NCBI GenBank assembly: GCA_010027845.1 | Contig: RGUL01000012.1 | Coordinates: 1-41,461, forward strand | Length of the DNA: 41,461 nucleotides | Origin: Gammaproteobacteria bacterium | Lineage (GTDB): Bacteria > Pseudomonadota > Gammaproteobacteria > Steroidobacterales > Steroidobacteraceae | Direction: 5' to 3' | Shown: positions 32,444 to 40,027 of the stretch, in pieces | Position numbering within the stretch: position 1 is the stretch's first letter | Layout: each line of letters opens with the position of its first letter | Position numbers and translations under genes: made by a program | Notes under the pieces: model-generated | Databases searched by the model: none | What the model was told of the DNA's origin: nothing | Seen by the model: the letters and a program-made list of their open reading frames with translations, nothing else

Positions 32444-33967
32444 ATGCCGTTTTCACGTCGCGAATTCGTCGCCTCCACCGCAGCGGGTGCTGCGCTCGCC
32501 GGTCTCGGCTCCACCGCCTTCGCCGCCGGATCAGGCGAGCCGGACGTCATCGTGATCGGCGCCGGTCTCTCGGGTCTCGAAGCAGCGCTGACGCTCGAAG
32601 AGAACGGCCTCAAAGTGTTGGTACTCGAAGGACGCAAGCGGGTCGGCGGTCGTGTGTATACGCTGTTCGACGTCCCGGGCCATCCGGAAGTCGGCGGCAA
32701 TTCGATCGCCAACGCCTACGGCCGCTGCATCGCAGCAGCAAAGAAATATGGCGTCGAAATCGTCAATCTCGCGCCACTGCTGATGGCCAACCGCGCCGGC
32801 CAAGAACTATTTCTCGACGGCGCACACATCGCGCTCAAAGATTGGGCCGAACATCCACGCAATCCGTTCGTCGGCGATGCACGCAAACTGCCGCCGTGGG
32901 CTTGGGCGGATTCGATGTTCAAGCAACACATGCCATTCAAAGATTTGGAGAACTGGTACGACACCAATCACGCGCAGTACGACATCTCGGTGCACGACTT
33001 CCTCGCCTCGAAGGGTGCGAACGAGGCGATGATCCGCCTCGGCTACGACACGAACATTTCCTACGGCACCACCTCGCACGACGTGTCGCTACTGCAGCAG
33101 GCGTTCTCCGACCATTGGCAGAACGTTAATCGAGGCGCGGTGATGGGCTTCTCGCGGACCGGCGCAGCACCGGCGACCGGGGCCGCGCCATCGGGCGGTG
33201 CAGCAGCCAATCCGATGGCCAATCTTTTGGTTGGCGTCTTCAAAGACGGCAACCAAAATCTGCCGATCGCGATGTCGAAGAAAGTCAAAGGCGACATCCT
33301 GCACGGTCGCCGCGTCGTCGCCATCAACACCAGTGAATCCGGTGCGAGCGTGACCTGCAGCGATGGCAAGGTCTATCGCGCCAAAGCGGTCGTCTGCACC
33401 ATGCCGTTCGCCACGCTGCGCGACGTCGCGATCGATCCGTTGCCGCCGTCGCTGCAATGGAAGGCGATCCGCACGCTCGGTCACATCCCCATCACGCAAT
33501 TCCACGTCGTGCCTAAGAAACCGTTCTGGGAAACGGACGGCCTTTCGCCGTCGATGTGGACCGACGGCCCGCTCGGTGTGGTGCTCGCACAGCGACCGGC
33601 CGACGATCCGAAACGCGTCACCAGCTTGACCGTTTGGTGTCGTGGCCAGAACGGCCTGTTCATCGATCGCTACGGCGTCGAAGAAGGCAAGCGGATGATC
33701 ATCGCGGAATTCGAACGACTGCGTCCCGCCTCGAAAGGTCAGCTCACGGTCGCCGCGTCGCACTCCTGGACGACCGACCCGTTCTCGGGCGGCGATTGGG
33801 CGATTTTCCAGCCGGGCCAGGTGCGCGAATTGCGCGCTGCGATCGCGGTGCCGCACAAACGTCTATTCTTTGCCGGCGAGCACACGGCGATCGGCAGCCG
33901 CGGCATGGAAGGCGCGCTCGAGTCGGGCGAACGCGCGTCGCTCGAGGTGATGAACGCGATCGGTTGA
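32444..33967 (+). CDS. Tat-exported flavin monoamine oxidase family protein
   Basis: 507 residues. MPFSRREFVASTAAGAALAG is a Tat signal. The FAD motif VIVIGAGLSGLEAALTLEE starts near residue 35, followed by RKRVGGRVYT and, at the C-terminus, RLFFAGEHTAIGSRGMEGAL. This is the amine oxidase (PF01593) family. FAD is loaded in the cytoplasm and the holoenzyme exported, which explains Tat use. Residues around 240-255 are a Gly/Ala/Pro-rich insertion (GAAPATGAAPSGGAA). The substrate could be an amine or, as in some exported members, another electron donor; not readable here. Possible last gene of the run starting at 28692; the 59-bp gap has an AT-rich TATAAC that may be its own -10. Confidence 0.87.
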   Translation: MPFSRREFVASTAAGAALAGLGSTAFAAGSGEPDVIVIGAGLSGLEAALTLEENGLKVLVLEGRKRVGGRVYTLFDVPGHPEVGGNSIANAYGRCIAAAKKYGVEIVNLAPLLMANRAGQELFLDGAHIALKDWAEHPRNPFVGDARKLPPWAWADSMFKQHMPFKDLENWYDTNHAQYDISVHDFLASKGANEAMIRLGYDTNISYGTTSHDVSLLQQAFSDHWQNVNRGAVMGFSRTGAAPATGAAPSGGAAANPMANLLVGVFKDGNQNLPIAMSKKVKGDILHGRRVVAINTSESGASVTCSDGKVYRAKAVVCTMPFATLRDVAIDPLPPSLQWKAIRTLGHIPITQFHVVPKKPFWETDGLSPSMWTDGPLGVVLAQRPADDPKRVTSLTVWCRGQNGLFIDRYGVEEGKRMIIAEFERLRPASKGQLTVAASHSWTTDPFSGGDWAIFQPGQVRELRAAIAVPHKRLFFAGEHTAIGSRGMEGALESGERASLEVMNAIG

Positions 33968-33988
33968 TTTGCGGTCGATCGAATCGGG

Positions 33989-34480
33989 TCAGTACGCCGC
34001 GCCGGAAACGGCGCGGCCACGCCACGCGATCAACCACACGAAACCGAAGAACGAAATCGTCATCCAACAAAATTCGTGCATGCCCCACTGCTCGACGCCG
34101 TGGCGCGCCAGTTGCTCGAATAAGATGAACACCACGGTGAAGACGATGGCGCTCGCCATCGCACCGAGTTTCCAGAGCATGCTACGCGACTTACCGCGTA
34201 CCGTGAGCCACCACCAGCTCGTCAAAAAAAATACCGTGTACAGATTGATCAAGATCAACCAAACGGGTGACGGTGCGCGCAGCCAATAATGGTTGACCCA
34301 AAACGCGCCGGCGCCAAGAAACGTGAGCATCGCGTAACGCCACTCGGCGAGTGGTTCGCGTAGCACACGCTCCCACAACGACACCAAAAATACATAGACG
34401 AGCCAAGTGCCGAAAATGAGTTCGTAGAACTCGACCTTGCCCTGCCAAGACGATTCCAGCGGCGGCATCCACATCGGCAT
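33989..34480 (-). CDS. Small integral membrane protein of unknown function
   Basis: 163 residues with four predicted spans (about 20-37, 47-65, 70-92, 103-125) and a fifth weaker one near the end; rich in Trp and aromatic residues. GAGGAG lies upstream; the ATG at 34480 and another at 34474 are both possible. I recognise no family. It is convergent with the amine oxidase gene (21-bp gap) and divergent from the KAS III-like gene (170-bp gap). Confidence 0.65.
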   Translation of the reverse strand: MPMWMPPLESSWQGKVEFYELIFGTWLVYVFLVSLWERVLREPLAEWRYAMLTFLGAGAFWVNHYWLRAPSPVWLILINLYTVFFLTSWWWLTVRGKSRSMLWKLGAMASAIVFTVVFILFEQLARHGVEQWGMHEFCWMTISFFGFVWLIAWRGRAVSGAAY

Positions 34481-34587
34481 TCACTCCTCGCAACTCCCGG
34501 GGCTCGTAGCAACATAACCACGGCCGACCGCCGCGTAGACCGTCCACTGCATCGTTGGCCGATGCGTGGAACGAGGCTGCGGCAGGG

Positions 34588-34608
34588 GTTATGCTCCGCG
34601 AGCATAAC
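34588..34608. promoter_or_regulatory. 9-bp palindrome with TATGCT -10, upstream of the KAS III-like gene
   Basis: GTTATGCTC (34588-34596), CGC, GAGCATAAC (34600-34608) is a perfect dyad. The left arm holds TATGCT, a plausible -10 about 55 bases before the ATG at 34651. Dyads of this kind are typical operators of dimeric repressors such as TetR proteins; no regulator gene adjoins it. Confidence 0.5.
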
Positions 34609-34650
34609 GGTCCGGCAAAGCATCGCGGCCGGCCATAGGGGGACGAAATC

Positions 34651-35730
34651 ATGCCGAATGCCGGCATCACGGGCTGGGGTCGTTGCCTGCCGCCCGCTGC
34701 ACTCACCAATGCGGACATCGCGACCTTCCTCGACACCACCGACGACTGGATCACCAGTCGCACCGGCATCCGCGAACGCCGCATCAGCCATGTCTTGTTG
34801 CAAGACATGGCCGAAGTTGCAGCGAAGCGCGCGCTCGCCTGCGCGGGTCTGACCGGTCGCGACATCGACCTCATCGTCTTCGGTTCGACTACGCACGACG
34901 ATCAATGTCCGAACATGGCATCCGGTCTGCAAGCTCGCATCGGCGCCGAGGGTTGCGCGGCGATGGACGTCAATACGGCCTGCACGAGTTTTTTGTACGG
35001 GCTCTCTACTGCGACCGCGATGATCCGCAGTGGTGTCGTGCGCTCGGCACTGGTGATCGGTGGCGAACGCATTGCGCCGTACATGGACTGGAACGATCGC
35101 AACGTCGCCGTGCTGTTCGGCGACGGTGCGGCAGCCGTGGTTTTGCAAGCGACCGAACGCGACGAGGGCGTCCAACTCGAGAAACTCGGCTGCTACGGTG
35201 ATGCCCGCGAGATCCTGCGGATTCGCGGCATCGGCGGCGCTTACGTGCATCAAGGACGCCTACTCGGGGCGACCGAGTGGCAGTTCGAAGGTCAAGAAAT
35301 ATTCAAAAAAGCGGTCAACGGCATGGGCTCGGCTTGTGAAGACGTGTTGCGACGCGCCGGCATCGGACCCGACGACATCGACCTCGTGATTCCGCACCAA
35401 GCGAATTTGCGGATCATCGAATTCGTCGCCAAGCGCGCCGGAGTGCCGATGGAGCGCGTGTTCGTGAACGTCCAGCGGTACGGCAACATGTCCGCGGCGA
35501 CCGTACCGGTCGCGCTTTGCGAAGCGCTCGAACAAGGTCTCGTTAAACCTGGGGCGAAACTTTTGATGCCTGCGTTCGGTGGTGGTCTGACCTTCTGCGC
35601 ACATCTCGTCCGCTTCGGTGAACGCGTCACGCCCATTGCGACTAGCGATGCCGAACTACCACCCGCCACGCACAGCGCGCTCGAAATGGTCCTCGCGTGG
35701 CGCGCCGCTAAAGGAGCCGCGCTCGCATGA
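34651..35730 (+). CDS. 3-oxoacyl-ACP synthase III (KAS III)-like enzyme
   Basis: 359 residues. GGGGGA lies upstream of the ATG. The Cys-His-Asn triad is complete: Cys111 in DVNTACTSFLYGL, His in VIPHQANLRI, Asn in VQRYGNMSAATVP (usual FabH reads GNTS). DDWITSRTGIRERR and FGDGAAAVVL are standard. It condenses an acyl-CoA starter with a malonyl thioester or another acyl chain. A C-terminal tail of about 30 residues extends beyond typical FabH. It is not in a fab cluster; instead it is coupled by ATGA to an exporter gene, which points to a special lipid or secondary product rather than the housekeeping fatty acid start. Confidence 0.87.
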   Translation: MPNAGITGWGRCLPPAALTNADIATFLDTTDDWITSRTGIRERRISHVLLQDMAEVAAKRALACAGLTGRDIDLIVFGSTTHDDQCPNMASGLQARIGAEGCAAMDVNTACTSFLYGLSTATAMIRSGVVRSALVIGGERIAPYMDWNDRNVAVLFGDGAAAVVLQATERDEGVQLEKLGCYGDAREILRIRGIGGAYVHQGRLLGATEWQFEGQEIFKKAVNGMGSACEDVLRRAGIGPDDIDLVIPHQANLRIIEFVAKRAGVPMERVFVNVQRYGNMSAATVPVALCEALEQGLVKPGAKLLMPAFGGGLTFCAHLVRFGERVTPIATSDAELPPATHSALEMVLAWRAAKGAALA

Positions 35731-36956
35731 CACAAACCGATCCGCGTCGACGCATGCTGCCGATCGTCGCGATGGCGCTGTTCATCGACTCCATGGGCAT
35801 CGGGATCATTTTGCCCGTCGCGCCAAAACTGGTGATGGAATTGACCGGCTTACCGCTCGCCGAAGCAGCGCCGATCGGCGGTTGGCTCACGTTCGCATAC
35901 GCGATCATGCAGTTCGTGTTCTCACCCGTACTCGGCAACATCAGCGATCGCTACGGCCGCAAACCCGTGTTGATGTGTTCGCTCGCCGCGCTGTCGGTCG
36001 ATTACGTATTGATGGGCTACGCGCCGACGATCGCTTGGCTGTTCATCGGCCGCATCATCGCCGGCATCGCCGGTGCGACGTTCGCGACGGCGAACGCCGT
36101 GGTCGCCGACGTCATCCCCGCCGACCAACGCGCTAAATTCTTTGGTATGAACGGCGCGGCCTGGGGCATGGGCTTCATCGTCGGTCCGGTGGTCGGCGGC
36201 TTGCTCGGTCAATATGGCTCGCGGGTCCCGTTCTTCGCCGCTGCGGCCTTCACGGCTCTGAATTTCACGCTCGCCTTTTTGGTCTTGCGCGAAACGCTAG
36301 GCAGCGAAAATCGTCGCAGCTTTTCTTTGCGTCGCGCCAACGTGGTCGGTGCGATCCGCGCCTTGCGGGTGATCCCCGGTGCGTTGTTCTTGTTGTGCAC
36401 CTTGTTCATGTACCAGATCGGTCACGACACGCTGCCGTCGACTTGGGCTTGGGTGACGATGGGCAAGTTCGGCTGGGCGGAGCGTGAAGTGGGTCTTTCG
36501 CTCGCCGTACTCGGTCTCGGCACGGCCGTCGTGCAAGGCGGCCTCGTCGGTCTCGTCACTCGAAAATTCGGCGAACGTCGCGCCGCGCTCGTCGGCCTAG
36601 TCGGCGGGGCCTGCGGATTTTTGGGTTATGCGTTCGCCACGACACCCACGATGTTGTTCGCGAGCGTGCCGTTCGCCTGTCTCATCGGACTCACCATGCC
36701 TTCGATCCGCGCGATCTTGTCGCGCGCCGTGCCGCCGAACGCACAAGGTGAGTTGCAAGGTGCGATCGGCGGCATCGTGAGCTTCTCGTCGATCGTGGTG
36801 CCGTTCTCGATGACGCACCTCTTCAGCATCGCGACCACCGGGGGCCTGCAGATGCCGGGTGCACCCTTCTTCGCCGCCGCGATCGCGTTGCTGGCGGGGG
36901 CGCTGTTGTTCTCGGGTGGGGCGGGCAAAGTCGGCGCCGCCCGCGCCGGAGCCTGA
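35727..36956 (+). CDS. TetA-like MFS exporter (DHA1, 12 TM)
   Basis: 409 residues and about twelve spans. Motif A of drug:H+ antiporters is present (SPVLGNISDRYGRKPVLMCS), and motif C-like GFIVGPVVGGLLGQYG lies in TM5. The overall order matches the Tet/TCR group. Tetracycline resistance should not be assumed; the group exports many small compounds. The start overlaps the KAS III-like gene stop, so the cargo may be that enzyme's product. Convergent with the THX gene, 6 bp apart. Confidence 0.87.
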   Translation: MTQTDPRRRMLPIVAMALFIDSMGIGIILPVAPKLVMELTGLPLAEAAPIGGWLTFAYAIMQFVFSPVLGNISDRYGRKPVLMCSLAALSVDYVLMGYAPTIAWLFIGRIIAGIAGATFATANAVVADVIPADQRAKFFGMNGAAWGMGFIVGPVVGGLLGQYGSRVPFFAAAAFTALNFTLAFLVLRETLGSENRRSFSLRRANVVGAIRALRVIPGALFLLCTLFMYQIGHDTLPSTWAWVTMGKFGWAEREVGLSLAVLGLGTAVVQGGLVGLVTRKFGERRAALVGLVGGACGFLGYAFATTPTMLFASVPFACLIGLTMPSIRAILSRAVPPNAQGELQGAIGGIVSFSSIVVPFSMTHLFSIATTGGLQMPGAPFFAAAIALLAGALLFSGGAGKVGAARAGA

Positions 36957-36962
36957 CGGCCC

Positions 36963-37076
36963 TTATTTCTTCGCGGCGGCGCGCTTCTTGGTGCGCGCCG
37001 GGCTCTTCGGACGGCTCTTGCCGAACGACCCGGCGTAAATCTTGCCTCGACGGCTTCTGCGGTCTCCCTTACCCAT
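36963..37076 (-). CDS. 30S ribosomal protein THX
   Basis: 37 residues: MGKGDRRSRRGKIYAGSFGK followed by a Lys/Arg/Pro/Ala-rich tail. The start is the diagnostic GKGDRRxRRGK of the bTHX peptide, which sits in the head of the small subunit and is found in Thermus and some proteobacteria. AGGAG is placed well for the ATG at 37076; the ATG three bases earlier is too close to it. It lies downstream of the 2-oxoacid oxidoreductase genes, same strand, with its own gap of 55 bp. Confidence 0.9.
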   Translation of the reverse strand: MGKGDRRSRRGKIYAGSFGKSRPKSPARTKKRAAAKK

Positions 37077-37131
37077 CATCCTCTCCTGCGCTGACCTACC
37101 CGCCGTTCGCGGGCGCGCAAGTGTAGGGCAC

Positions 37132-38190
37132 TCAACGGTATCGCGCCAACAACTTGCCGAGCGTCGCCGCACCCGGGTTAAGTTTGGCGTACGGCAATTC
37201 GTTGAGCGGCACGTCGGGCGTGCGATTGAGTCCGTGAAATTCCGTATCTTCCGTCGGACGGCAATGCAGCAAGCCGGTCAGATGTTCGCCGCGCGCCAAA
37301 TGCTCCTGCACATACGCATGCGCCTTATGTGCATCGGTCGGATCGTAATCGGTCGCGAGTTTGCGCAGCACCACGCGACTGCCGTCGTGCATCATCACGG
37401 GCAAAGCTTCGCCCGGTGAATAATCGGCGACGATCTCGCGCGCGAAGGGCACGTAATCTGCTTCGACCACCGGCTCCATGTGCTCGCGAGTGTAGGCGTA
37501 ACTTTTGGTCGAGCCTTCGTGATCGTTGAAGGTGACGCACGGCGACATCACGTCGATAAAGGCGAATCCTTTGTAGCTGAGTCCGGCTTGGATCAACGGT
37601 ACGAGTTGTCGTTTGTCACCCGAGAAACTTCGCGCGACGAACCCGGCACCGAGATTAAGCGCGAGCAACACCGGATCGATCGGCGGCTGATGGTTCACCT
37701 CACCCTTCTTCGCCTTCGTACCGACGTCGGCCGACGCCGAGAACTGCCCTTTGGTGAGGCCGTACACACCGTTGTTCTCGATGATGTAGAGCATGTCGAG
37801 ATTGCGGCGGATCGCGTGACAAAATTGTCCGAGACCGATCGACAAAGAATCGCCGTCACCGGAGATGCCGATGTAATGCAGACGATGATTGGCGGCGTTG
37901 GCCCCCATCGCGATCGACGGCATACGACCGTGCACGGAGTTGAAACCGTGGCCGCCGCTGACGAAATACGCGGTCGTCTTCGACGAGCAACCGATGCCCG
38001 AAAGTTTGACGACGTTTTCGGGTTTGGCGGAAATGCCCCAGCAAGCCTCGACGATCGCCGCCGTGATCGAATCGTGGCCGCAACCGGCGCACAGCGTCGA
38101 TAACGCGCCTTCGTAATCGCGTCGCGTGAGGCCGAGCTCGTTGCGCGGCAGATTCGGGTGCGTGACTTTTGGTTTCGGGATGAAGGTCAT
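37132..38190 (-). CDS. korB: 2-oxoacid:acceptor oxidoreductase beta subunit
   Basis: 352 residues. Thiamine diphosphate site: GDGDSLSIG, and about 25 residues later IIENNGVYGLTKGQFSAS. Fe-S-linked Cys are in CAGCGHDS and IGCSSK near the start and another in MSPCVTFND, as in pyruvate/2-oxoglutarate:ferredoxin oxidoreductase beta chains. It forms an alpha-beta pair with the next gene upstream, which overlaps it by four bases. With the GltD-like subunit this matches 2-oxoglutarate:NADP+ oxidoreductase of Azoarcus-type aromatic degraders by recall, hence Kor; pyruvate or another 2-oxoacid is not excluded. Confidence 0.88.
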   Translation of the reverse strand: MTFIPKPKVTHPNLPRNELGLTRRDYEGALSTLCAGCGHDSITAAIVEACWGISAKPENVVKLSGIGCSSKTTAYFVSGGHGFNSVHGRMPSIAMGANAANHRLHYIGISGDGDSLSIGLGQFCHAIRRNLDMLYIIENNGVYGLTKGQFSASADVGTKAKKGEVNHQPPIDPVLLALNLGAGFVARSFSGDKRQLVPLIQAGLSYKGFAFIDVMSPCVTFNDHEGSTKSYAYTREHMEPVVEADYVPFAREIVADYSPGEALPVMMHDGSRVVLRKLATDYDPTDAHKAHAYVQEHLARGEHLTGLLHCRPTEDTEFHGLNRTPDVPLNELPYAKLNPGAATLGKLLARYR

Positions 38191-40016
38191 GACGCTTCTC
38201 CGGCCACCGCACGCCGCCCTTCGGCGCGATCGGCTAGCACACCGTCGACGATGAACGCCGAGGACACCGGCAGGCCGCTGTAATGCAACAGCGAGCGCAG
38301 CTTCGATTTCTCGACGCGGGTTTCGAGCGTGAGTAACGAGCGCAGTTGCGCGTCGCGATTTTGTTCGACGACGTAGACGACCGCGTGTTCTTCTAAAAAT
38401 TTTTCGACCTCTTCACCGAACGGAAAGCCGCGAACACGTAGGTAATCGAGTCGTACACCGCGCGCGGCGAGCATGTCTAACGCTTCGCGTACCGCGCCAT
38501 CGCAACTGCCGATCGAAACGATCGCCGCATCGTTACGCGTGTCGCGTTCGATCACGGGTTTCGGCACGAGTCGCTTCGCCGTCGCGAATTTTCGTAGCAG
38601 ACGATCGAGCACGCGCTGATATTCGACGGCATCTTCCGTATACGTGCCGAGCTGGGTGTGGCCCGAGCCGCGGGTGAAATACGCGCCCTTCGGATGTACG
38701 CCGGGGAACGTGCGATACGGAATGCCGTCCTCATCCTTATCGAGATAGCGATAGAACTTGTCGATTTTCTCCAGTGCCTCACGGTCGAGCACCTTGCCGC
38801 GATCGGGCACGTAAGAGTCGTCCCACTTCAAATCACGACACATCCAATCGTTCATGCCGATGTCGAGGTCGAGCAACACCAGCACCGGCGTCTGCAGGCG
38901 CTCAGCCAGATCGAAGGCCTGCACGGCCATGTAAAAACATTCTTCGGGATTCGCCGGATAGAGGCAGACGTGCTTCGTATCGCCATGCGAAGCGTATGCG
39001 GCGGCGAGCAGATCGCACTGCTGCGTGCGCGTCGGCATGCCGGTCGACGGGCCGACGCGCTGTACGTCGAACACGACCGCCGGAATTTCGGCGTAGTAAC
39101 CGAGGCCCAAAAATTCGTTCATCAGCGAGATGCCAGGCCCGGAGGTGGCGGTGAACGAACGCGCGCCGTTCCAACTCGCACCCAACACCATACCGATCGC
39201 GGCGAGTTCGTCTTCGGCTTGGATGAAGGCGAAATTCGCTCGCTTGGTTTCCGGATCGATGCGCAGCTTATCGGCGAAACTTTTGAAAGCATCCATCAAC
39301 GATGTCGATGGTGTGATGGGGTACCAACCCGCGACCGTCGCGCCGGCATACACCGCACCGAGCCCGGCGGCAGTGTTGCCGTCGATCATCACGTGCCCGG
39401 CAGTCGAATTCATCTTCTCGACCCGTAGCGGCAGCGGACAGGTGTAATTGGCTTTGGCGTAGTCGTAGCCGAGTTGGATCGCCTGCATGTTCGAGTCGAT
39501 GAGCGCGGGTTTTTTCGCATAGGTTTCGGCGAGCAATTCGCGGATGCGCTCGACGTCGAGATCGAGCAGCGCCGCGAGCACCCCCGCATAACAAATGTTC
39601 TTCATGAGGATGCGCGTGCGCACACCTTTGAAGTTTTCGTTACAAAGACGCGCCAGTGGCACGCCGATCACCGTCACGTCATCACGCTTGAGCAGCGCCG
39701 GCCGCGGCCACGTCGAGTCATAGATCAAATATCCGCCGGCTGCCACTTCGCGCACGTCACGGGCGTAGGTTTCGGCATTCATGCACACCATGATGTCGAC
39801 CTTGCCCGATCGCGCGACGTAGCCGTCCTTGGAGACGCGAATCTCGTACCAAGTCGGCAACCCCTGGATGTTGGATGGGAAATAGTTCTTGCCCATCACC
39901 GGAATGCCGCTTCGAAAAATGGATTTCATCAGCAGCGTGTTGGCGCTCGCCGAGCCCGTGCCGTTGACGGTGGCGATCTTGATCACGAAGTCGTTGATAC
40001 GAGTCGCAGCGGACAT
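38187..40016 (-). CDS. korA: 2-oxoacid:acceptor oxidoreductase alpha subunit (gamma-alpha fused)
   Basis: 609 residues; GAGAGG precedes the ATG at 40016. The N-terminal gamma domain (about 10-190; KIATVNGTGSASANTLLMKS) is fused to the alpha chain (about 200-600; GNTAAGLGAVYAGATVAGWY, then ITPSTSLMDAF, and TATSGPGISLMNEFLGLGYY). This is the KorA/OorA-type fused layout. It binds the 2-oxoacid and CoA side of the reaction, making acyl-CoA, CO2 and reduced Fe-S carrier. Stop overlaps the beta gene (ATGA); the GltD-like gene ends 11 bp upstream, so three genes form one operon. Confidence 0.9.
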   Translation of the reverse strand: MSAATRINDFVIKIATVNGTGSASANTLLMKSIFRSGIPVMGKNYFPSNIQGLPTWYEIRVSKDGYVARSGKVDIMVCMNAETYARDVREVAAGGYLIYDSTWPRPALLKRDDVTVIGVPLARLCNENFKGVRTRILMKNICYAGVLAALLDLDVERIRELLAETYAKKPALIDSNMQAIQLGYDYAKANYTCPLPLRVEKMNSTAGHVMIDGNTAAGLGAVYAGATVAGWYPITPSTSLMDAFKSFADKLRIDPETKRANFAFIQAEDELAAIGMVLGASWNGARSFTATSGPGISLMNEFLGLGYYAEIPAVVFDVQRVGPSTGMPTRTQQCDLLAAAYASHGDTKHVCLYPANPEECFYMAVQAFDLAERLQTPVLVLLDLDIGMNDWMCRDLKWDDSYVPDRGKVLDREALEKIDKFYRYLDKDEDGIPYRTFPGVHPKGAYFTRGSGHTQLGTYTEDAVEYQRVLDRLLRKFATAKRLVPKPVIERDTRNDAAIVSIGSCDGAVREALDMLAARGVRLDYLRVRGFPFGEEVEKFLEEHAVVYVVEQNRDAQLRSLLTLETRVEKSKLRSLLHYSGLPVSSAFIVDGVLADRAEGRRAVAGEAS

Positions 40017-40027
40017 TTCGAACCTCT

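Noticed and set aside
35727-36956. Tetracycline resistance determinant
   Set aside because: The protein belongs to the Tet/TCR group of transporters but is chromosomal, coupled to a biosynthetic-type gene, and has no adjacent TetR gene or mobile element.
38658-39428. Plus-strand open frame opposite korA
   Set aside because: It mirrors a well-conserved coding region, has antisense-type composition, no ribosome site and no domain.
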